In this document: one piece after another, positions 48,381-57,289 of the stretch
Position numbering within the stretch: position 1 is the stretch's first letter
Layout: every line of letters starts with the position of its first letter
Origin: Micromonospora purpureochromogenes
Lineage (GTDB): Bacteria; Actinomycetota; Actinomycetes; Mycobacteriales; Micromonosporaceae
DNA: 64,000 nt
Direction of reading: 5' to 3'
Assembly (NCBI RefSeq): GCF_900091515.1
Contig: NZ_LT607410.1
Coordinates: 4,588,001-4,652,000, forward strand
Position numbers and translations under genes: made by a program
Notes under the pieces: generated by a model
Database searches by the model: none
Seen by the model: only the letters and a program-made list of their open reading frames with translations
What the model was told of the DNA's origin: nothing

Positions 48381-49622
48381 TCAGCCGGTCCCGCCGGACA
48401 GCCGCTCGGCGAGGACGTGCAGCAGCGCGGGATGCAGCCGGTCGCTCCAGCCGCCGCCCCCGGCGGCCAGCTCGGCCGTGCGCAGCCACAGCTCGACGAG
48501 GTACGCGTCGGCGACGAGCCGGCGGCGGGTCGCGTCCAGCCCGAACGCCGCACCGTGCCGCTGCAGCACCGCGACCATCTCGGCGGCGGCCGCCGGCACC
48601 GGCCGGCCGCCCAGCGACAGCGCGCTCTGGAACCCCTGGTGGGCCAGGTCGAACCCGACCGGGCGGTGCGCGCCGCTGTTCTCCCAGTCCCAGGCGACCA
48701 ACCGGCCGCCGTGGCGGCCGAGGTTCCAGGGCACCCAGTCGCCGTGCCAGTGACCGAACTCCAGCGTGGTGTCGCCGTCGCGGGCGACGAGCGCGGCGAC
48801 CGCGTCGACGACCGGACCGCCGGCGCGTTCGGCGCGCGCGCCGAGGTCGGCCAGGAACGCCGAACCGCGCAGCGGCCGGGGCGGGGTCGCCGGGCCACCC
48901 CGGCGGGCCACCGCCAGCATCGCGGCCACCTCGGGGCGCTCCGGGTGCGGCAGCCTGCGGACCCGGGCGGGCATCGGCTCGACCAGGGTCACCGCCAGGT
49001 CGCCCCAGCGCAGCTCGCGCAGCAACCGGGGCACGTCCGGGAAGTCGCCGCCGTCGCGGGGCAGCGCGCGCAGCGCGACGGCCTCCACCGCCACCATCGC
49101 CCGGGTCGCGTCGTTCCAGCCGATCTTCGCGTACCCGCGGGCCGCGCCCCGGTCGTCGAAGAGTTGCAGGGTCGGCTTGTGGTGCGGGTCCGGCGGCCGG
49201 ATGCCGATCGCCGCGTGCAGCCGGCGGCCGGCCAGCCGGCCCAGGTGCGCGGCCAGCAGCAGCTCGGTCTCCTCGACCCCGTCCGGCACGGCGACCGTCA
49301 GCACCGGCATCCGGGCCAGCCCGGTGGCGCCGACCCCGGCGAGCACGCCGACGGCGAGCCGGTTGGCCCGTACCCGGGGTGGCCGCAGCGCGTTGTACGC
49401 CAGCGTCGAGGCGGCCCCGACCCGCCGGGAGGCCAGCGGCAGCAGGAACTTCGCCCGCGCCACCGACGGCACCACCGCGTAGCGGGCGGCGACGCGGTGC
49501 CCGGGTGGCGGCGGGGCGGCGGAGACGTCCAGCCACAACCGGGGGTCGCCGAAGATCGCCCGGCTCACCCAGCCGATGCCGTCGGAGCGTTCGCGGGGAT
49601 CGTCCGCCCGGTGCGCCGCCAT
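48381..49622 (-). CDS. Aminoglycoside phosphotransferase (APH)-family kinase
   Basis: Protein of 413 residues. The C-terminal half has the APH/choline-kinase catalytic loop FGHWHGDWVPWNLG (Asp and Asn of the HxDxxxxN type) and the metal site VAWDWENSG. Earlier blocks include YAKIGWNDATRAMVAVEAVAL with the ATP-binding Lys/Glu pattern. The ATG at 49622 has GGGAG five bases upstream. In this context it could phosphorylate a sugar, lipid head group or small molecule rather than an antibiotic. The N-terminal 80 residues are not recognised. Confidence 0.8.
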   Translation of the reverse strand: MAAHRADDPRERSDGIGWVSRAIFGDPRLWLDVSAAPPPPGHRVAARYAVVPSVARAKFLLPLASRRVGAASTLAYNALRPPRVRANRLAVGVLAGVGATGLARMPVLTVAVPDGVEETELLLAAHLGRLAGRRLHAAIGIRPPDPHHKPTLQLFDDRGAARGYAKIGWNDATRAMVAVEAVALRALPRDGGDFPDVPRLLRELRWGDLAVTLVEPMPARVRRLPHPERPEVAAMLAVARRGGPATPPRPLRGSAFLADLGARAERAGGPVVDAVAALVARDGDTTLEFGHWHGDWVPWNLGRHGGRLVAWDWENSGAHRPVGFDLAHQGFQSALSLGGRPVPAAAAEMVAVLQRHGAAFGLDATRRRLVADAYLVELWLRTAELAAGGGGWSDRLHPALLHVLAERLSGGTG

Positions 49623-49693
49623 GCCGTCTCCCGTCCGCCCGGGCCGGCCGCCGGTCCGCGCTGGCGGACACGATAGGGCCCGGGGGCAAGGAA

Positions 49694-49724
49694 CCGCCCG
49701 ACGGGCTGCGGGCCCGCCGGGCGG
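49694..49724 (-). terminator. Hairpin after the GH16 gene
   Basis: Thirteen-base arms CCGCCCGACGGGC (49694-49706) and GCCCGCCGGGCGG (49712-49724) with one mismatch, 20 bases beyond the GH16 stop on the minus strand. Likely terminator that separates it from the APH-type kinase gene. Confidence 0.6.
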
Positions 49725-49744
49725 CGTGGTGCCGGTGGCCGCGC

Positions 49745-51262
49745 TCAGCGCTGCCAGACGCGGACGTGGTCGACCCGGAAGTCGGCCGGGAAGCGGGTCG
49801 CCGCGTCCGGGTCGCCCAACCAGCCGCCCACCTGGAAGTTCAACCGCAGGTTGTACGGCTTGTGGAAGACCTCGTCGAACCAGGGCGTGGTGGCCCGGTC
49901 GCGCTGCCAGACCAGCCGGCCGTCGACGTACCAGCGGATCGCGTCCGGCTCCCACTCGGTGGTGTACGTGTGGAAGCCGTCACCCGGGTAGCCGATCGGG
50001 AACGGGTACCGCTGGTCCTGCTTGACCGGGGTGTAGTCGTAGAAGATGCCCAGGGTGGCGGCCTGGTAGAACCCGTCGCCGCCGGGCAGCTCCACCACGT
50101 CGATCTCGCCGTGGCCGCCGTCGTCCGGGCGCAGCCAGAACGCCGGCCACAGGCCGTTGGAGTCGGTGGGCCCGTTGGGCGACTGGGCGCGCACTTCGAA
50201 CCGGCCGTACCGGAACGACGCCAGGCCGATGGTGTCCAGGTAGCTCTGCGTGTACTCGCGGGTCTGCGAGCTGCACACCGCGGTCTCCCGCTGGGCGCGC
50301 AGGGTCAGCACGCCGCCGGCGACGAAGGTGTTGTCCGGATCGTCCACGTTGCAGCCCCGGTCGATGTCGCGTCCCTCGTCGTCGCGCAGGTTCCACTTCG
50401 ACCGGTCGACGATGGCGCCGTCGAACTCGTCGGACCAGACCAGCCGCCAGCCGGGCACCTGGTCGCCAGGACGGGTGGTCGGCGACGGGGCGGGCGCGGT
50501 GGTGCTCGGCGGCGGGATCGGGGCGGTCCGGCTCGCGGTGGGCGACGCGGTTCGGCTCGGCGACGGCGCGGGGGCGGCGGTGGTGGTCGTCGCGATCGGG
50601 CTCGGCGCCGCGGTCGTCCGGGTCGGCGCGGGCCGGCCGCCGCGTCCGTAGCGCAGCACCAGCTGCGGCCGGATGGCCACCTTGACGTTCTCCCGGGACG
50701 CCCAGTAGATCCGGGTGTTCCAGGTCTCCTGGGTCAGGGCGAAGACGAACCGGCCGTTGCCGGTGACCGAGGCCGACACGTCCCACTCGTTGAAGCCCTG
50801 GCCGACCCGCTCGACGCCGGACAGCGCCGGCCCGAGTTCCGGCCGCAGCGACCAGGCGCCGGTGCCGGCGGCGGAGCCGAAGGCCCGGTGGGCGTGCACC
50901 CGGGAGGAGAACGGCTGCCAGGCGTACACCCGCAGGGTGGCGCGGACGTCGACCGCGTCGGCCGGCAGGTCGCGCACCGCGAACTCGACCAGCGCGTCCC
51001 GCTCGCCGGTGCGGTTGCCGTCGCAGAGCCGGGGGCAGCTGGCCAGGGTGGTCTTGACGCCGTTGTCCCCGTCCTGCGGGACCTGGGTGGCGGTGGTGTC
51101 CGCCGCCGCGGCCACGGCGAGCGGGGGCACCTCCGCCGCCACCAGCGGCATCATCGTGGCCACCACGCCGGCCACCATGCCGGCGCTCAGGACACCCAGG
51201 ACCGCGGCCTTGCGGCGCGCGCCGAGGCGGGATGCAGCGCGGTGGAGTCCGTGCCGGCTCAA
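49745..51262 (-). CDS. Secreted GH16-family glycanase with N-terminal DNRLRE/CBM96-like domain
   Basis: Predicted secreted enzyme of 505 residues. A signal peptide (RRKAAVLGVLSAGMVAGVVA) is followed by a beta-sandwich domain (about 55-205, DGDNGVKTTL to IRPQLVLRYG) similar to DNRLRE/CBM96 modules, a Thr/Pro/Ser linker (about 210-265), and the GH16 domain (about 268-505). The catalytic ExDxxE motif is GEIDVVELPG, preceded by LWPAFWLRPD and followed by WEPDAIRWYVDG. The only plausible start is TTG at 51262, with GGGGAG six bases upstream. GH16 enzymes cut beta-1,3/1,4 glucans or galactans; here it may trim or release the island's own polymer. Confidence 0.9.
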   Translation of the reverse strand: MSRHGLHRAASRLGARRKAAVLGVLSAGMVAGVVATMMPLVAAEVPPLAVAAAADTTATQVPQDGDNGVKTTLASCPRLCDGNRTGERDALVEFAVRDLPADAVDVRATLRVYAWQPFSSRVHAHRAFGSAAGTGAWSLRPELGPALSGVERVGQGFNEWDVSASVTGNGRFVFALTQETWNTRIYWASRENVKVAIRPQLVLRYGRGGRPAPTRTTAAPSPIATTTTAAPAPSPSRTASPTASRTAPIPPPSTTAPAPSPTTRPGDQVPGWRLVWSDEFDGAIVDRSKWNLRDDEGRDIDRGCNVDDPDNTFVAGGVLTLRAQRETAVCSSQTREYTQSYLDTIGLASFRYGRFEVRAQSPNGPTDSNGLWPAFWLRPDDGGHGEIDVVELPGGDGFYQAATLGIFYDYTPVKQDQRYPFPIGYPGDGFHTYTTEWEPDAIRWYVDGRLVWQRDRATTPWFDEVFHKPYNLRLNFQVGGWLGDPDAATRFPADFRVDHVRVWQR

Positions 51263-51364
51263 GGGACACTCCCCGTGTGGGCGACGATTACCGGCAGCAG
51301 CGTATCGACGCCTGACGCTCGTCGTCCGTCGGACGTCCGGTTGCCGTGCCGAATTAACCGGCAG

Positions 51365-52192
51365 CTAAGAAAGCCCGGTCCGGTGCGCGGCCAGCGCCCG
51401 GGCCATCGCCGCCCGGGGGGCGGGCACGCCGGTGAACTGCTCGAACTGGCCGACCGCCTGGGCGAGCAGCAGGTCCAGCCCGGAGACCACCCGGGCACCG
51501 GCGGCCAGCGCCGACGCGGCCAGCGGGGTCGGCCAGGGATCGTAGAGGGCGTCGAACAGCACCGTCGAGGGCCGCCAGCGGATCTCGCCGGCCAGCGGGT
51601 CGGCGACCCCCTTCGGCACGGTGGAGACGACCACGTCGGCCCCGGCGTGCGCGGCGGCGTCCGCCCAGCCGGCGCCGGTCAGGGCCACCCCCACCGCGCC
51701 GGCGACCGGTCGCAGCTCGTCGACCGCCGCCGCCCGGCGGGCCACCACGGTCACCGAGGCCGCGCCGAGCCGGGCCGCCGCGGCCAGCGCCGCGCGGGCG
51801 GTGCCGCCGGCGCCGAGCACGGTGACCGTGCCGCCCGGGGCCACCCCGGCCGAGGTCAGCACCTCGACCATGCCGCTGACGTCGGTGTTGTCGGCGTACC
51901 AGGAGCCGTCGGGACGGCGTACCAGGGTGTTGGCGGCACCGACGGCGGCGGCGACCGGCGAGACCGCGTCGGCCACCGCGAGCGCCGCCTCCTTGCCGGG
52001 CATGGTCACCGACAACCCGGCCCACTCGGGGCCGAGGCCGGCGACCAGGGCCGGCAGCTCCGCGGCCGCGCACTCCACCCGGGTGTACGACCACCCGGTG
52101 AGCCCGGCGGCGGCGTAGCCGGCGTTGTGGATCACCGGGGAGAGCGAGTGCGCGATCGGCTTGCCGAGCACGGCGGCTCTGTGCACCGTCAC
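51365..52192 (-). CDS. aroE: Shikimate dehydrogenase
   Basis: NADP-dependent reduction of 3-dehydroshikimate. The 275-residue protein has the substrate-binding AVLGKPIAHSLSPVIHNAGY, LSVTMPGKEAAL with the catalytic Lys, NTDVSGM with the catalytic Asp, the dinucleotide-binding VTVLGAGGTARAAL, ARRAA and GLDLLLAQA. The start GTG at 52192 follows GGGGGAG; a second GTG two codons later is possible. It is separated from aroC by the exopolysaccharide island and from mltG by a 348-base gap with a transposon remnant. Confidence 0.95.
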   Translation of the reverse strand: MTVHRAAVLGKPIAHSLSPVIHNAGYAAAGLTGWSYTRVECAAAELPALVAGLGPEWAGLSVTMPGKEAALAVADAVSPVAAAVGAANTLVRRPDGSWYADNTDVSGMVEVLTSAGVAPGGTVTVLGAGGTARAALAAAARLGAASVTVVARRAAAVDELRPVAGAVGVALTGAGWADAAAHAGADVVVSTVPKGVADPLAGEIRWRPSTVLFDALYDPWPTPLAASALAAGARVVSGLDLLLAQAVGQFEQFTGVPAPRAAMARALAAHRTGLS

Positions 52193-52230
52193 CGCACTCC
52201 CCCTTCGCGGACCACGATCGGACCAGGGCA

Positions 52231-52405
52231 GCTTGACTTCCTCCACCGCCGCGAATGGCGGGGATTCCCTCCGCGCTGCGCGCGGAACACGCAACGCCCA
52301 GGTGAGTTCCTGCTTCACCGCGATCAGCCGGAGCGTGCTCCGGTCTTACGTCCGCTCCACAGGCGTTTTCCGTCTCCGCATGCCCTGCGGCGACGTCTGG
52401 TGCGG
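52231..52405 (-). mobile_element. Remnant of the 3' end of a TnpB-type (IS200/IS605-like) element
   Basis: On the minus strand one frame encodes AAGHAETENACGADVRPE, closely like the tail that follows the zinc finger of many actinobacterial TnpB proteins, and another frame has AVKQELTW, also typical of those tails, so at least one frameshift has occurred. The segment ends with GGAATCCCCGCC, ATTCGC, GGCGG, TGGAGGAAGTCAAG (52231-52270), the imperfect hairpin and TCAA end seen at right ends of these elements, which also forms the 3' part of the omega RNA. No transposase or TnpB catalytic domain remains. Assigned from memory of the family; not checked by search. Confidence 0.6.
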
Positions 52406-52438
52406 CGGGCTCCAGCTTGGTTATCGCTGGAGCCCGCC
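52404..52438 (-). terminator. Hairpin downstream of mltG
   Basis: Perfect 13-bp stem GGCGGGCTCCAGC (52404-52416) / complement (52426-52438) around TTGGTTATC. It lies 100 bases after the mltG stop. A shorter hairpin, CCTTCA/TGAAGG (52495-52509), lies closer to the stop. The 52193-52540 gap otherwise holds the transposon remnant and the aroE upstream region. Confidence 0.6.
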
Positions 52439-52540
52439 GAGACTCTACCACGGTCAATGGCACGCTCGGGGCCTGGCGGCCCCTCCCGTGCGGGCCTTCA
52501 CCCTGAAGGGCGGAGCACTGGCCGGCATCTTGGTAGCGAC

Positions 52541-53743
52541 TCAGAGCACCCCGTTCTGCTTCGCCTTCTCGATGTTGCGCTCGTGCTCGGCGTTGGTCGA
52601 GGCGAAGGCCGAGTGCCCCTGCTTGTCGATCGCGACGAAGAAGAGCCAGCCGCCCTCCGGCGGGTCCATCGCCCCCTGCAACGCCTGCTTGCCCGGATTG
52701 TTGATCGGGGTCGGGGTCAGGCCGGGGTGGGCGTGCGTGCTGTACGGGTTCTTCGGGTCGCGGATCTCCGCGGTGGTCATGTCCTTCGACGCCTTGGTCT
52801 TCCGGCCGGTGAGCTGCCAGTAGTAGTTCACCGACACGTCGAACTCCAGGCAGCTGCACGGGAACTTGCCCGTGTAGGCGCGGTTGTACGCGACCCGGGC
52901 GATCTTGCCTAGGTCGTCGGCGTTGCCGGCCTCCGCCTGGGCCATGGAGGCGACGATCAACGCCTCGTACGGGCTGATCCCGCCCCGCTTCTCCTGCACC
53001 TGCTCGGCGAACTTCATCGCCTCGGTGACGCTGAGGAAGTTGTCGACCATGTCCTTGAGGATGCCCTCGGCGGTCGCGTTCGGCGCGATCTCGTAGGTGT
53101 CCGGGTAGAGGAAGCCCTCGATCGACTTGGTGACCTTCTTGCCGTCCCTGCGGACGAACCAGAAGTCCGGCACGCCGAGCGCCTCCGGGTCCTTGGCGGC
53201 GGCCTCGAACTCCTTGACCGGGATCTTGGTCTTGTCGGAGAGCAGCTTGTAGGTGTCCTTGGCGGTGCGGCCCTCGGGGATGGTCACCTGGTTGGTGACC
53301 TTGTTCTTCCGGTCGAGCAGCATGGCCAGCGCCTTCTCGGCGCTCATCTGCTTGCGCACCTTGTACAGGCCGGGCTGGATGTTCTTGCTGAGCGCGTTCG
53401 CCTCGGCCGCCTCGATGAAGGCCTTGGTGCTCTTCACCACGTCGGCGGCGACGAGGGTGTCGCCGATCTCGGCGATCAGCGCGCCCTGCTTCACCTCGAC
53501 CATCGCCTGCCCGGTGCCGGAGCCGTCGTAGTCGGGGGTGACGAAGTAGTTCTGGACCCGGTCGAAGCCGTAGAAGGCGCCACCGCCGATGCCACCCAAC
53601 AGGACGAGCGCCATCAACAGGGCGAAGATGGTCTTCCCCCGGCCACCGGACCTGCCCTTGCGTCGCTCGACGAAGCCGCGTCGGTGCCGGCCCTTCTCAC
53701 CCCTCTCCGGCTCGTCGAACCCGAGGTCCAGATCGTCGATCAT
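52541..53743 (-). CDS. mltG: Endolytic murein transglycosylase MltG (YceG-like)
   Basis: Inner-membrane enzyme that cuts nascent peptidoglycan strands and ends their elongation. The 400-residue protein has a cytoplasmic basic head (RHRRGFVERRKGRSGGRGK), one transmembrane segment (about 37-59, TIFALLMALVLLGGIGGGAF), a LysM-like subdomain and the YceG catalytic domain with EGFLYPDTYEI, the catalytic Glu in ASMAQAEAGNADD and NPYSTHAHPGLTPTPINNPG. Start ATG at 53743 overlaps the ruvX stop (ATGA). The conserved alaS-ruvX-mltG-aroE order is kept. Confidence 0.95.
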   Translation of the reverse strand: MIDDLDLGFDEPERGEKGRHRRGFVERRKGRSGGRGKTIFALLMALVLLGGIGGGAFYGFDRVQNYFVTPDYDGSGTGQAMVEVKQGALIAEIGDTLVAADVVKSTKAFIEAAEANALSKNIQPGLYKVRKQMSAEKALAMLLDRKNKVTNQVTIPEGRTAKDTYKLLSDKTKIPVKEFEAAAKDPEALGVPDFWFVRRDGKKVTKSIEGFLYPDTYEIAPNATAEGILKDMVDNFLSVTEAMKFAEQVQEKRGGISPYEALIVASMAQAEAGNADDLGKIARVAYNRAYTGKFPCSCLEFDVSVNYYWQLTGRKTKASKDMTTAEIRDPKNPYSTHAHPGLTPTPINNPGKQALQGAMDPPEGGWLFFVAIDKQGHSAFASTNAEHERNIEKAKQNGVL

Positions 53744-54201
53744 TCCGTCCGCCTCCGCTGCGCTTCCAGCCAGCTCTGCAGGATCTCGACCGCGGCGGCC
53801 TGGTCCACCACCGCGCGTTGGCGCTTTCCCCGGACGCCTCGCTCCGCCAGCCTACGAGACGCGACGACGGTCGACATCCTCTCGTCCGTGAGCGTCACCG
53901 GAACCGGCGCTATTACATCGGCCAAACGGTCCGCGTACGCCGTCACGTGGTGCGCCGCCGGACCGAGCTTACCGGCGAGGTTGACCGGAAGGCCGAGGAC
54001 GACCTCCACCGCCTCGTGCTCGGCGACCAGCTGCGCCAGTTGCGTCATGTCGCTGGGCACCGCGTCGGGCGCCGCCGTCAGGTCCCGGGCGAGGGTGACC
54101 AGCGGGGTGGCCAGGATGCCGTGCGGGTCCGACCGGGCCACCCCGACCCGGACCTGCCCCACGTCCACGCCGAGCCGGACGCCCCGGGTCAACTCACCCA
54201 C
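53740..54201 (-). CDS. ruvX: Holliday junction resolvase-like protein RuvX (YqgF)
   Basis: RNase H-fold nuclease linked to 16S rRNA maturation and recombination. With a start at the GTG at 54201 it has 153 residues, the usual length. Motifs are RLGVDVGQVRVGVARSDPHG with the catalytic Asp, VVLGLPVNLAGKLG, TLTDERMSTV with Glu and VDQAAAVEILQSWLE with the last Asp. An in-frame ATG at 54267 would add 22 residues, but those codons cover a strong hairpin (54229-54257), so the shorter start was preferred. It is coupled to mltG by a four-base overlap. Confidence 0.92.
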   Translation of the reverse strand: MGELTRGVRLGVDVGQVRVGVARSDPHGILATPLVTLARDLTAAPDAVPSDMTQLAQLVAEHEAVEVVLGLPVNLAGKLGPAAHHVTAYADRLADVIAPVPVTLTDERMSTVVASRRLAERGVRGKRQRAVVDQAAAVEILQSWLEAQRRRTE

Positions 54202-54228
54202 GGCGGACCACTTCCCCGGCGGAACGGG

Positions 54229-54257
54229 CCAGGGCGGACCGGGTCGGTCCGCCCTGG
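54229..54257 (-). terminator. Hairpin between alaS and ruvX
   Basis: Perfect 12-bp stem CCAGGGCGGACC (54229-54240) / GGTCCGCCCTGG (54246-54257), loop GGGTC, 20 bases after the alaS stop. It could attenuate read-through into ruvX-mltG. Confidence 0.55.
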
Positions 54258-54276
54258 GTCGTTCCATGGTGCATGA

Positions 54277-56955
54277 TCACGCCTCGGCGATCGCCTTCTC
54301 GACCGTGAGCAGCAGGTTCGGCGCTTCCGCCGCCGGCAGGCCGCCACCCTGGGCGACGTCCGGGCTGCCCCCGCCGCGGCCGGAGAACGCCGCCTTGACC
54401 AGGTCGTTGGCCGCGAGCCCACGACCCCGGGCCGCCGCGTTCACGGCCACCACCAGGGACGCCTTTCCGCTGGCGCGGGCTGCCACGGCCACCACCGCCG
54501 GCCGGGCCGGGTCGATCCTGCCGCGGATCTCCTGGGCCAGGGTCCGCACGTCGTTGCCGGCCGCGCCCTCCGGCGCCTCGGTGCCGACGTACGCCACGCC
54601 TCGGACGTCCTTCGCCTGCCCGGCGAGCGCCGCGGCGCCGCCCAGCACCAGCTGGGCCCGGAGCTTCTCCAGCTCCTTCTCGGCGTCGCGCAGCTGCGTC
54701 ACGGTCTGCTCGACCCGGTCGGCCACCTGGTCGCCGGGCACCCGGAACAACTCCGCCAGCCGGGAGACCAGCAGGTGCTCGCGGGCCAGGAAGCCGAACG
54801 CGTCCATGCCGACCAGCGCCTCGATCCGGCGCACGCCCGAGCCCACCGACGCCTCGGAGAGGATCTTGACGAGGCCGAGCTGCGCCGAGCGGGCCACGTG
54901 GGTGCCGCCGCACAGCTCCCGGGCGTAGTCGCCGACCTCGACGACCCGGACCCGCTCGCCGTACTTCTCGCCGAAGAGCGCCATCGCGCCGATCCGGCGC
55001 GCCTCCTCCTGCGTGGTGATGAAGGCGTGCACCTCCAGGTCCGCCAGGAGCACCTCGTTGACCTGCTGCTCCACGTCGTGCAGCACGCTCGGCGCCACGC
55101 CGGTCGGAGTGTTGAAGTCGAACCGCAGCCGGCCCGGCGCGTTCAGCGAACCCGCCTGGGTCGCCGACTCGCCGAGGAAGTTGCGCATCGTCTGGTGCAC
55201 CAGGTGCGTCGCGGTGTGCGAGCGGGAGATCGCCCGCCGCCGGCTCACGTCGATCTCCGCGTACCCGGTCTCCCCGGCGCGCACCTCGCCGCGCAGCACC
55301 CTGGCCCGGTGCACGATCAGCCCCGGCACCGGCTGCTGCACGTCGAAGACCTCGACCTGGCCGCCACCGACGGTGATCAGGCCCTGGTCCGGCTGCTGGC
55401 CACCGCCCTCCGCGTAGAACGGGGTGGTGTCCAGCACCAGCTCGATGGTGTCGCCCTCGACCGCCGCGCCCACCTGGGCACCGTCGGCGAGCACCGCGCG
55501 GACCCGGGACTCCCGGTTCAGCTCGGTGTAGCCGGTGAACTCGACCGCCCCGCCCGCGTCCAGCACCGACCGGTACGCCGACACGTCGGCGTGCCCGGTC
55601 TTGCGGGCCTGCGCGTCGGCCTTGGCCCGGTTGCGCTGGTCGGCCATCAGCCGGCGGAAGCCGTCGGCGTCCACCTGCAGGCCCTGCTCGGCGGCGATCT
55701 CCAGGGTCAGGTCGATCGGGAAGCCGTAGGTGTCGTGCAGCTGGAACGCCTTGTCGCCGGAGAGGGCCGGCTTGCCGGCCGACTTCGTCTCGGCGATGGC
55801 GGTGTCCAGGATCGTGGTGCCGGCGCGCAGCGTGGCCAGGAAAGCGTCCTCCTCGGCGTACGCGTACTGGGAGATCCGGTCGAACTCCTCCGCCAGCTCC
55901 GGGTACGACGGGGACATGCAGTCCCGGGCCACCGGCAGCAGCTCGGGCAGCGCCCGGTCCTGGTAGCCCAGCAGGCGTACCGCCCGGATCGCCCGGCGCA
56001 TGATCCGCCGCAGCACGTACCCACGACCCTCGTTGGTCGGGGTCACCCCGTCGCCGATCAGCATCAGCGCGGTCCGCACGTGGTCGGCGACCACCCGCAG
56101 GCGTACGTCGTCGGGGTGCGACTCGCTGGCCACGTGCCCGGACCGGGCGCCGTACCGCTTGCCGGTCAACTCGGCCGCCCGGTCGAGGATCGGCCGCACC
56201 TCGTCGATCTCGTAGAGGTTGTCGACGCCCTGGAGGATGGAGGCCATCCGCTCCAGGCCCATGCCGGTGTCGATGTTCTTCGCCGGCAGGTCGCCCAGGA
56301 TCGGGAAGCTCTCCTTGCCGGTGCCCGGGCCCCGCTCGTACTGCATGAAGACGAGGTTCCAGAACTCCATGTAGCGGTCCTCGTCGACCGCCGGGCCGCC
56401 CTCGCGGCCGTACTCCGGACCGCGGTCGTAGAACAGCTCCGAGCAGGGGCCGCACGGGCCGGGAATGCCCATCGACCAGAAGTTGTCGGCCTTGCCCCGC
56501 CGGACGATCCGCTCGGCCGGCACGCCCACCGACCGCCAGATCTGGAACGCCTCGTCGTCGTCGAGGTAGACCGTCGGCCAGATCCGCTCCGGGTCCAGCC
56601 CGTAGCCGCCCTCGGCGACCGGCTTGGTGACCAGCTCCCAGGCGAACGGGATCGCCCCGTCCTTGAAGTAGTCACCGAAGGAGAAGTTGCCGTTCATCTG
56701 GAAGAACGTGCCGTGCCGGCTGGTCTTGCCGACCTCGTCGATGTCCGGGGTGCGGATGCACTTCTGCACGCTGACCGCCCGCCGGTACGGCGGGGTCTGC
56801 TGCCCGAGGAAGTAGGGGACGAACTGCACCATGCCGGCGTTGACGAACAGCAGGTTCGGGTCGCTGATGGCGGGCAGCGGAGCGGACGGCACCACGGTGT
56901 GGCCGTTCGCCTCGAAATGGGCGAGGTACCGCCGCTTGATCTCCGCCGTCTTCAT
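54277..56955 (-). CDS. alaS: Alanyl-tRNA synthetase
   Basis: Class II synthetase that charges tRNA-Ala. The 892-residue protein has the catalytic core ([49 protein letters not shown]), the tRNA-recognition domain, the editing domain with zinc ligands HTATHLVH and CGGTHVARS, and the C-terminal DHHA1/oligomerisation domain ending with the Gly-rich [16 protein letters not shown]. Start ATG at 56955 is preceded by GGAGG, and its first bases overlap the stop of the small upstream gene. Confidence 0.97.
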   Translation of the reverse strand: MKTAEIKRRYLAHFEANGHTVVPSAPLPAISDPNLLFVNAGMVQFVPYFLGQQTPPYRRAVSVQKCIRTPDIDEVGKTSRHGTFFQMNGNFSFGDYFKDGAIPFAWELVTKPVAEGGYGLDPERIWPTVYLDDDEAFQIWRSVGVPAERIVRRGKADNFWSMGIPGPCGPCSELFYDRGPEYGREGGPAVDEDRYMEFWNLVFMQYERGPGTGKESFPILGDLPAKNIDTGMGLERMASILQGVDNLYEIDEVRPILDRAAELTGKRYGARSGHVASESHPDDVRLRVVADHVRTALMLIGDGVTPTNEGRGYVLRRIMRRAIRAVRLLGYQDRALPELLPVARDCMSPSYPELAEEFDRISQYAYAEEDAFLATLRAGTTILDTAIAETKSAGKPALSGDKAFQLHDTYGFPIDLTLEIAAEQGLQVDADGFRRLMADQRNRAKADAQARKTGHADVSAYRSVLDAGGAVEFTGYTELNRESRVRAVLADGAQVGAAVEGDTIELVLDTTPFYAEGGGQQPDQGLITVGGGQVEVFDVQQPVPGLIVHRARVLRGEVRAGETGYAEIDVSRRRAISRSHTATHLVHQTMRNFLGESATQAGSLNAPGRLRFDFNTPTGVAPSVLHDVEQQVNEVLLADLEVHAFITTQEEARRIGAMALFGEKYGERVRVVEVGDYARELCGGTHVARSAQLGLVKILSEASVGSGVRRIEALVGMDAFGFLAREHLLVSRLAELFRVPGDQVADRVEQTVTQLRDAEKELEKLRAQLVLGGAAALAGQAKDVRGVAYVGTEAPEGAAGNDVRTLAQEIRGRIDPARPAVVAVAARASGKASLVVAVNAAARGRGLAANDLVKAAFSGRGGGSPDVAQGGGLPAAEAPNLLLTVEKAIAEA

Positions 56956-57257
56956 CGCTGGTGTTCCTCCGGAAAGATTTCTCGGTCGCCGATGCGCGGG
57001 TCCTCCCGCAGCTCGGCGAACTGGTCGTCGAACGCCTCGCCCCGGGCGAACGCCTCGTGGATCTCCTGCTCGCGCTCGGCCATCCCGACCCGTACGTCCT
57101 CCACGAAGCTACGCAGCGACTCGACCAGGCTGCCAGCGGATTCGGACAGTCCGCTCGCGATTCCGGCCGGGGTGTACGCCTGCGCGGTGCGGGTCGCCTT
57201 GCGGACCACCACCACGCCCACGGCCAGGCCGACGCCCAGCCAGAACAGTCGCCTCAT
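56952..57257 (-). CDS. Small membrane protein upstream of alaS (DUF6167-like)
   Basis: Protein of 101 residues with one N-terminal transmembrane segment ([20 protein letters not shown]) and a cytoplasmic, acidic helical tail. The body has [30 protein letters not shown] and ends in PEEHQR. Proteins of this shape lie directly upstream of alaS in many actinomycetes; I believe they are catalogued as DUF6167. The stop overlaps the alaS ATG. Function unknown. Confidence 0.8.
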   Translation of the reverse strand: MRRLFWLGVGLAVGVVVVRKATRTAQAYTPAGIASGLSESAGSLVESLRSFVEDVRVGMAEREQEIHEAFARGEAFDDQFAELREDPRIGDREIFPEEHQR

Positions 57258-57289
57258 GCTCTCATCCCTCCGGCTCGTCGCCGACCGGC

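Noticed and set aside
48381..49622. Antibiotic resistance gene (aminoglycoside phosphotransferase)
   Set aside because: Only the general APH fold motifs are present; the context is polysaccharide synthesis, so resistance cannot be claimed.
48302..52912. 1536-codon open frame on the plus strand
   Set aside because: It runs antisense to the APH-kinase, GH16, aroE and mltG genes, which have clear families. Its Arg/Pro-rich translation is the usual shadow of high-GC genes.
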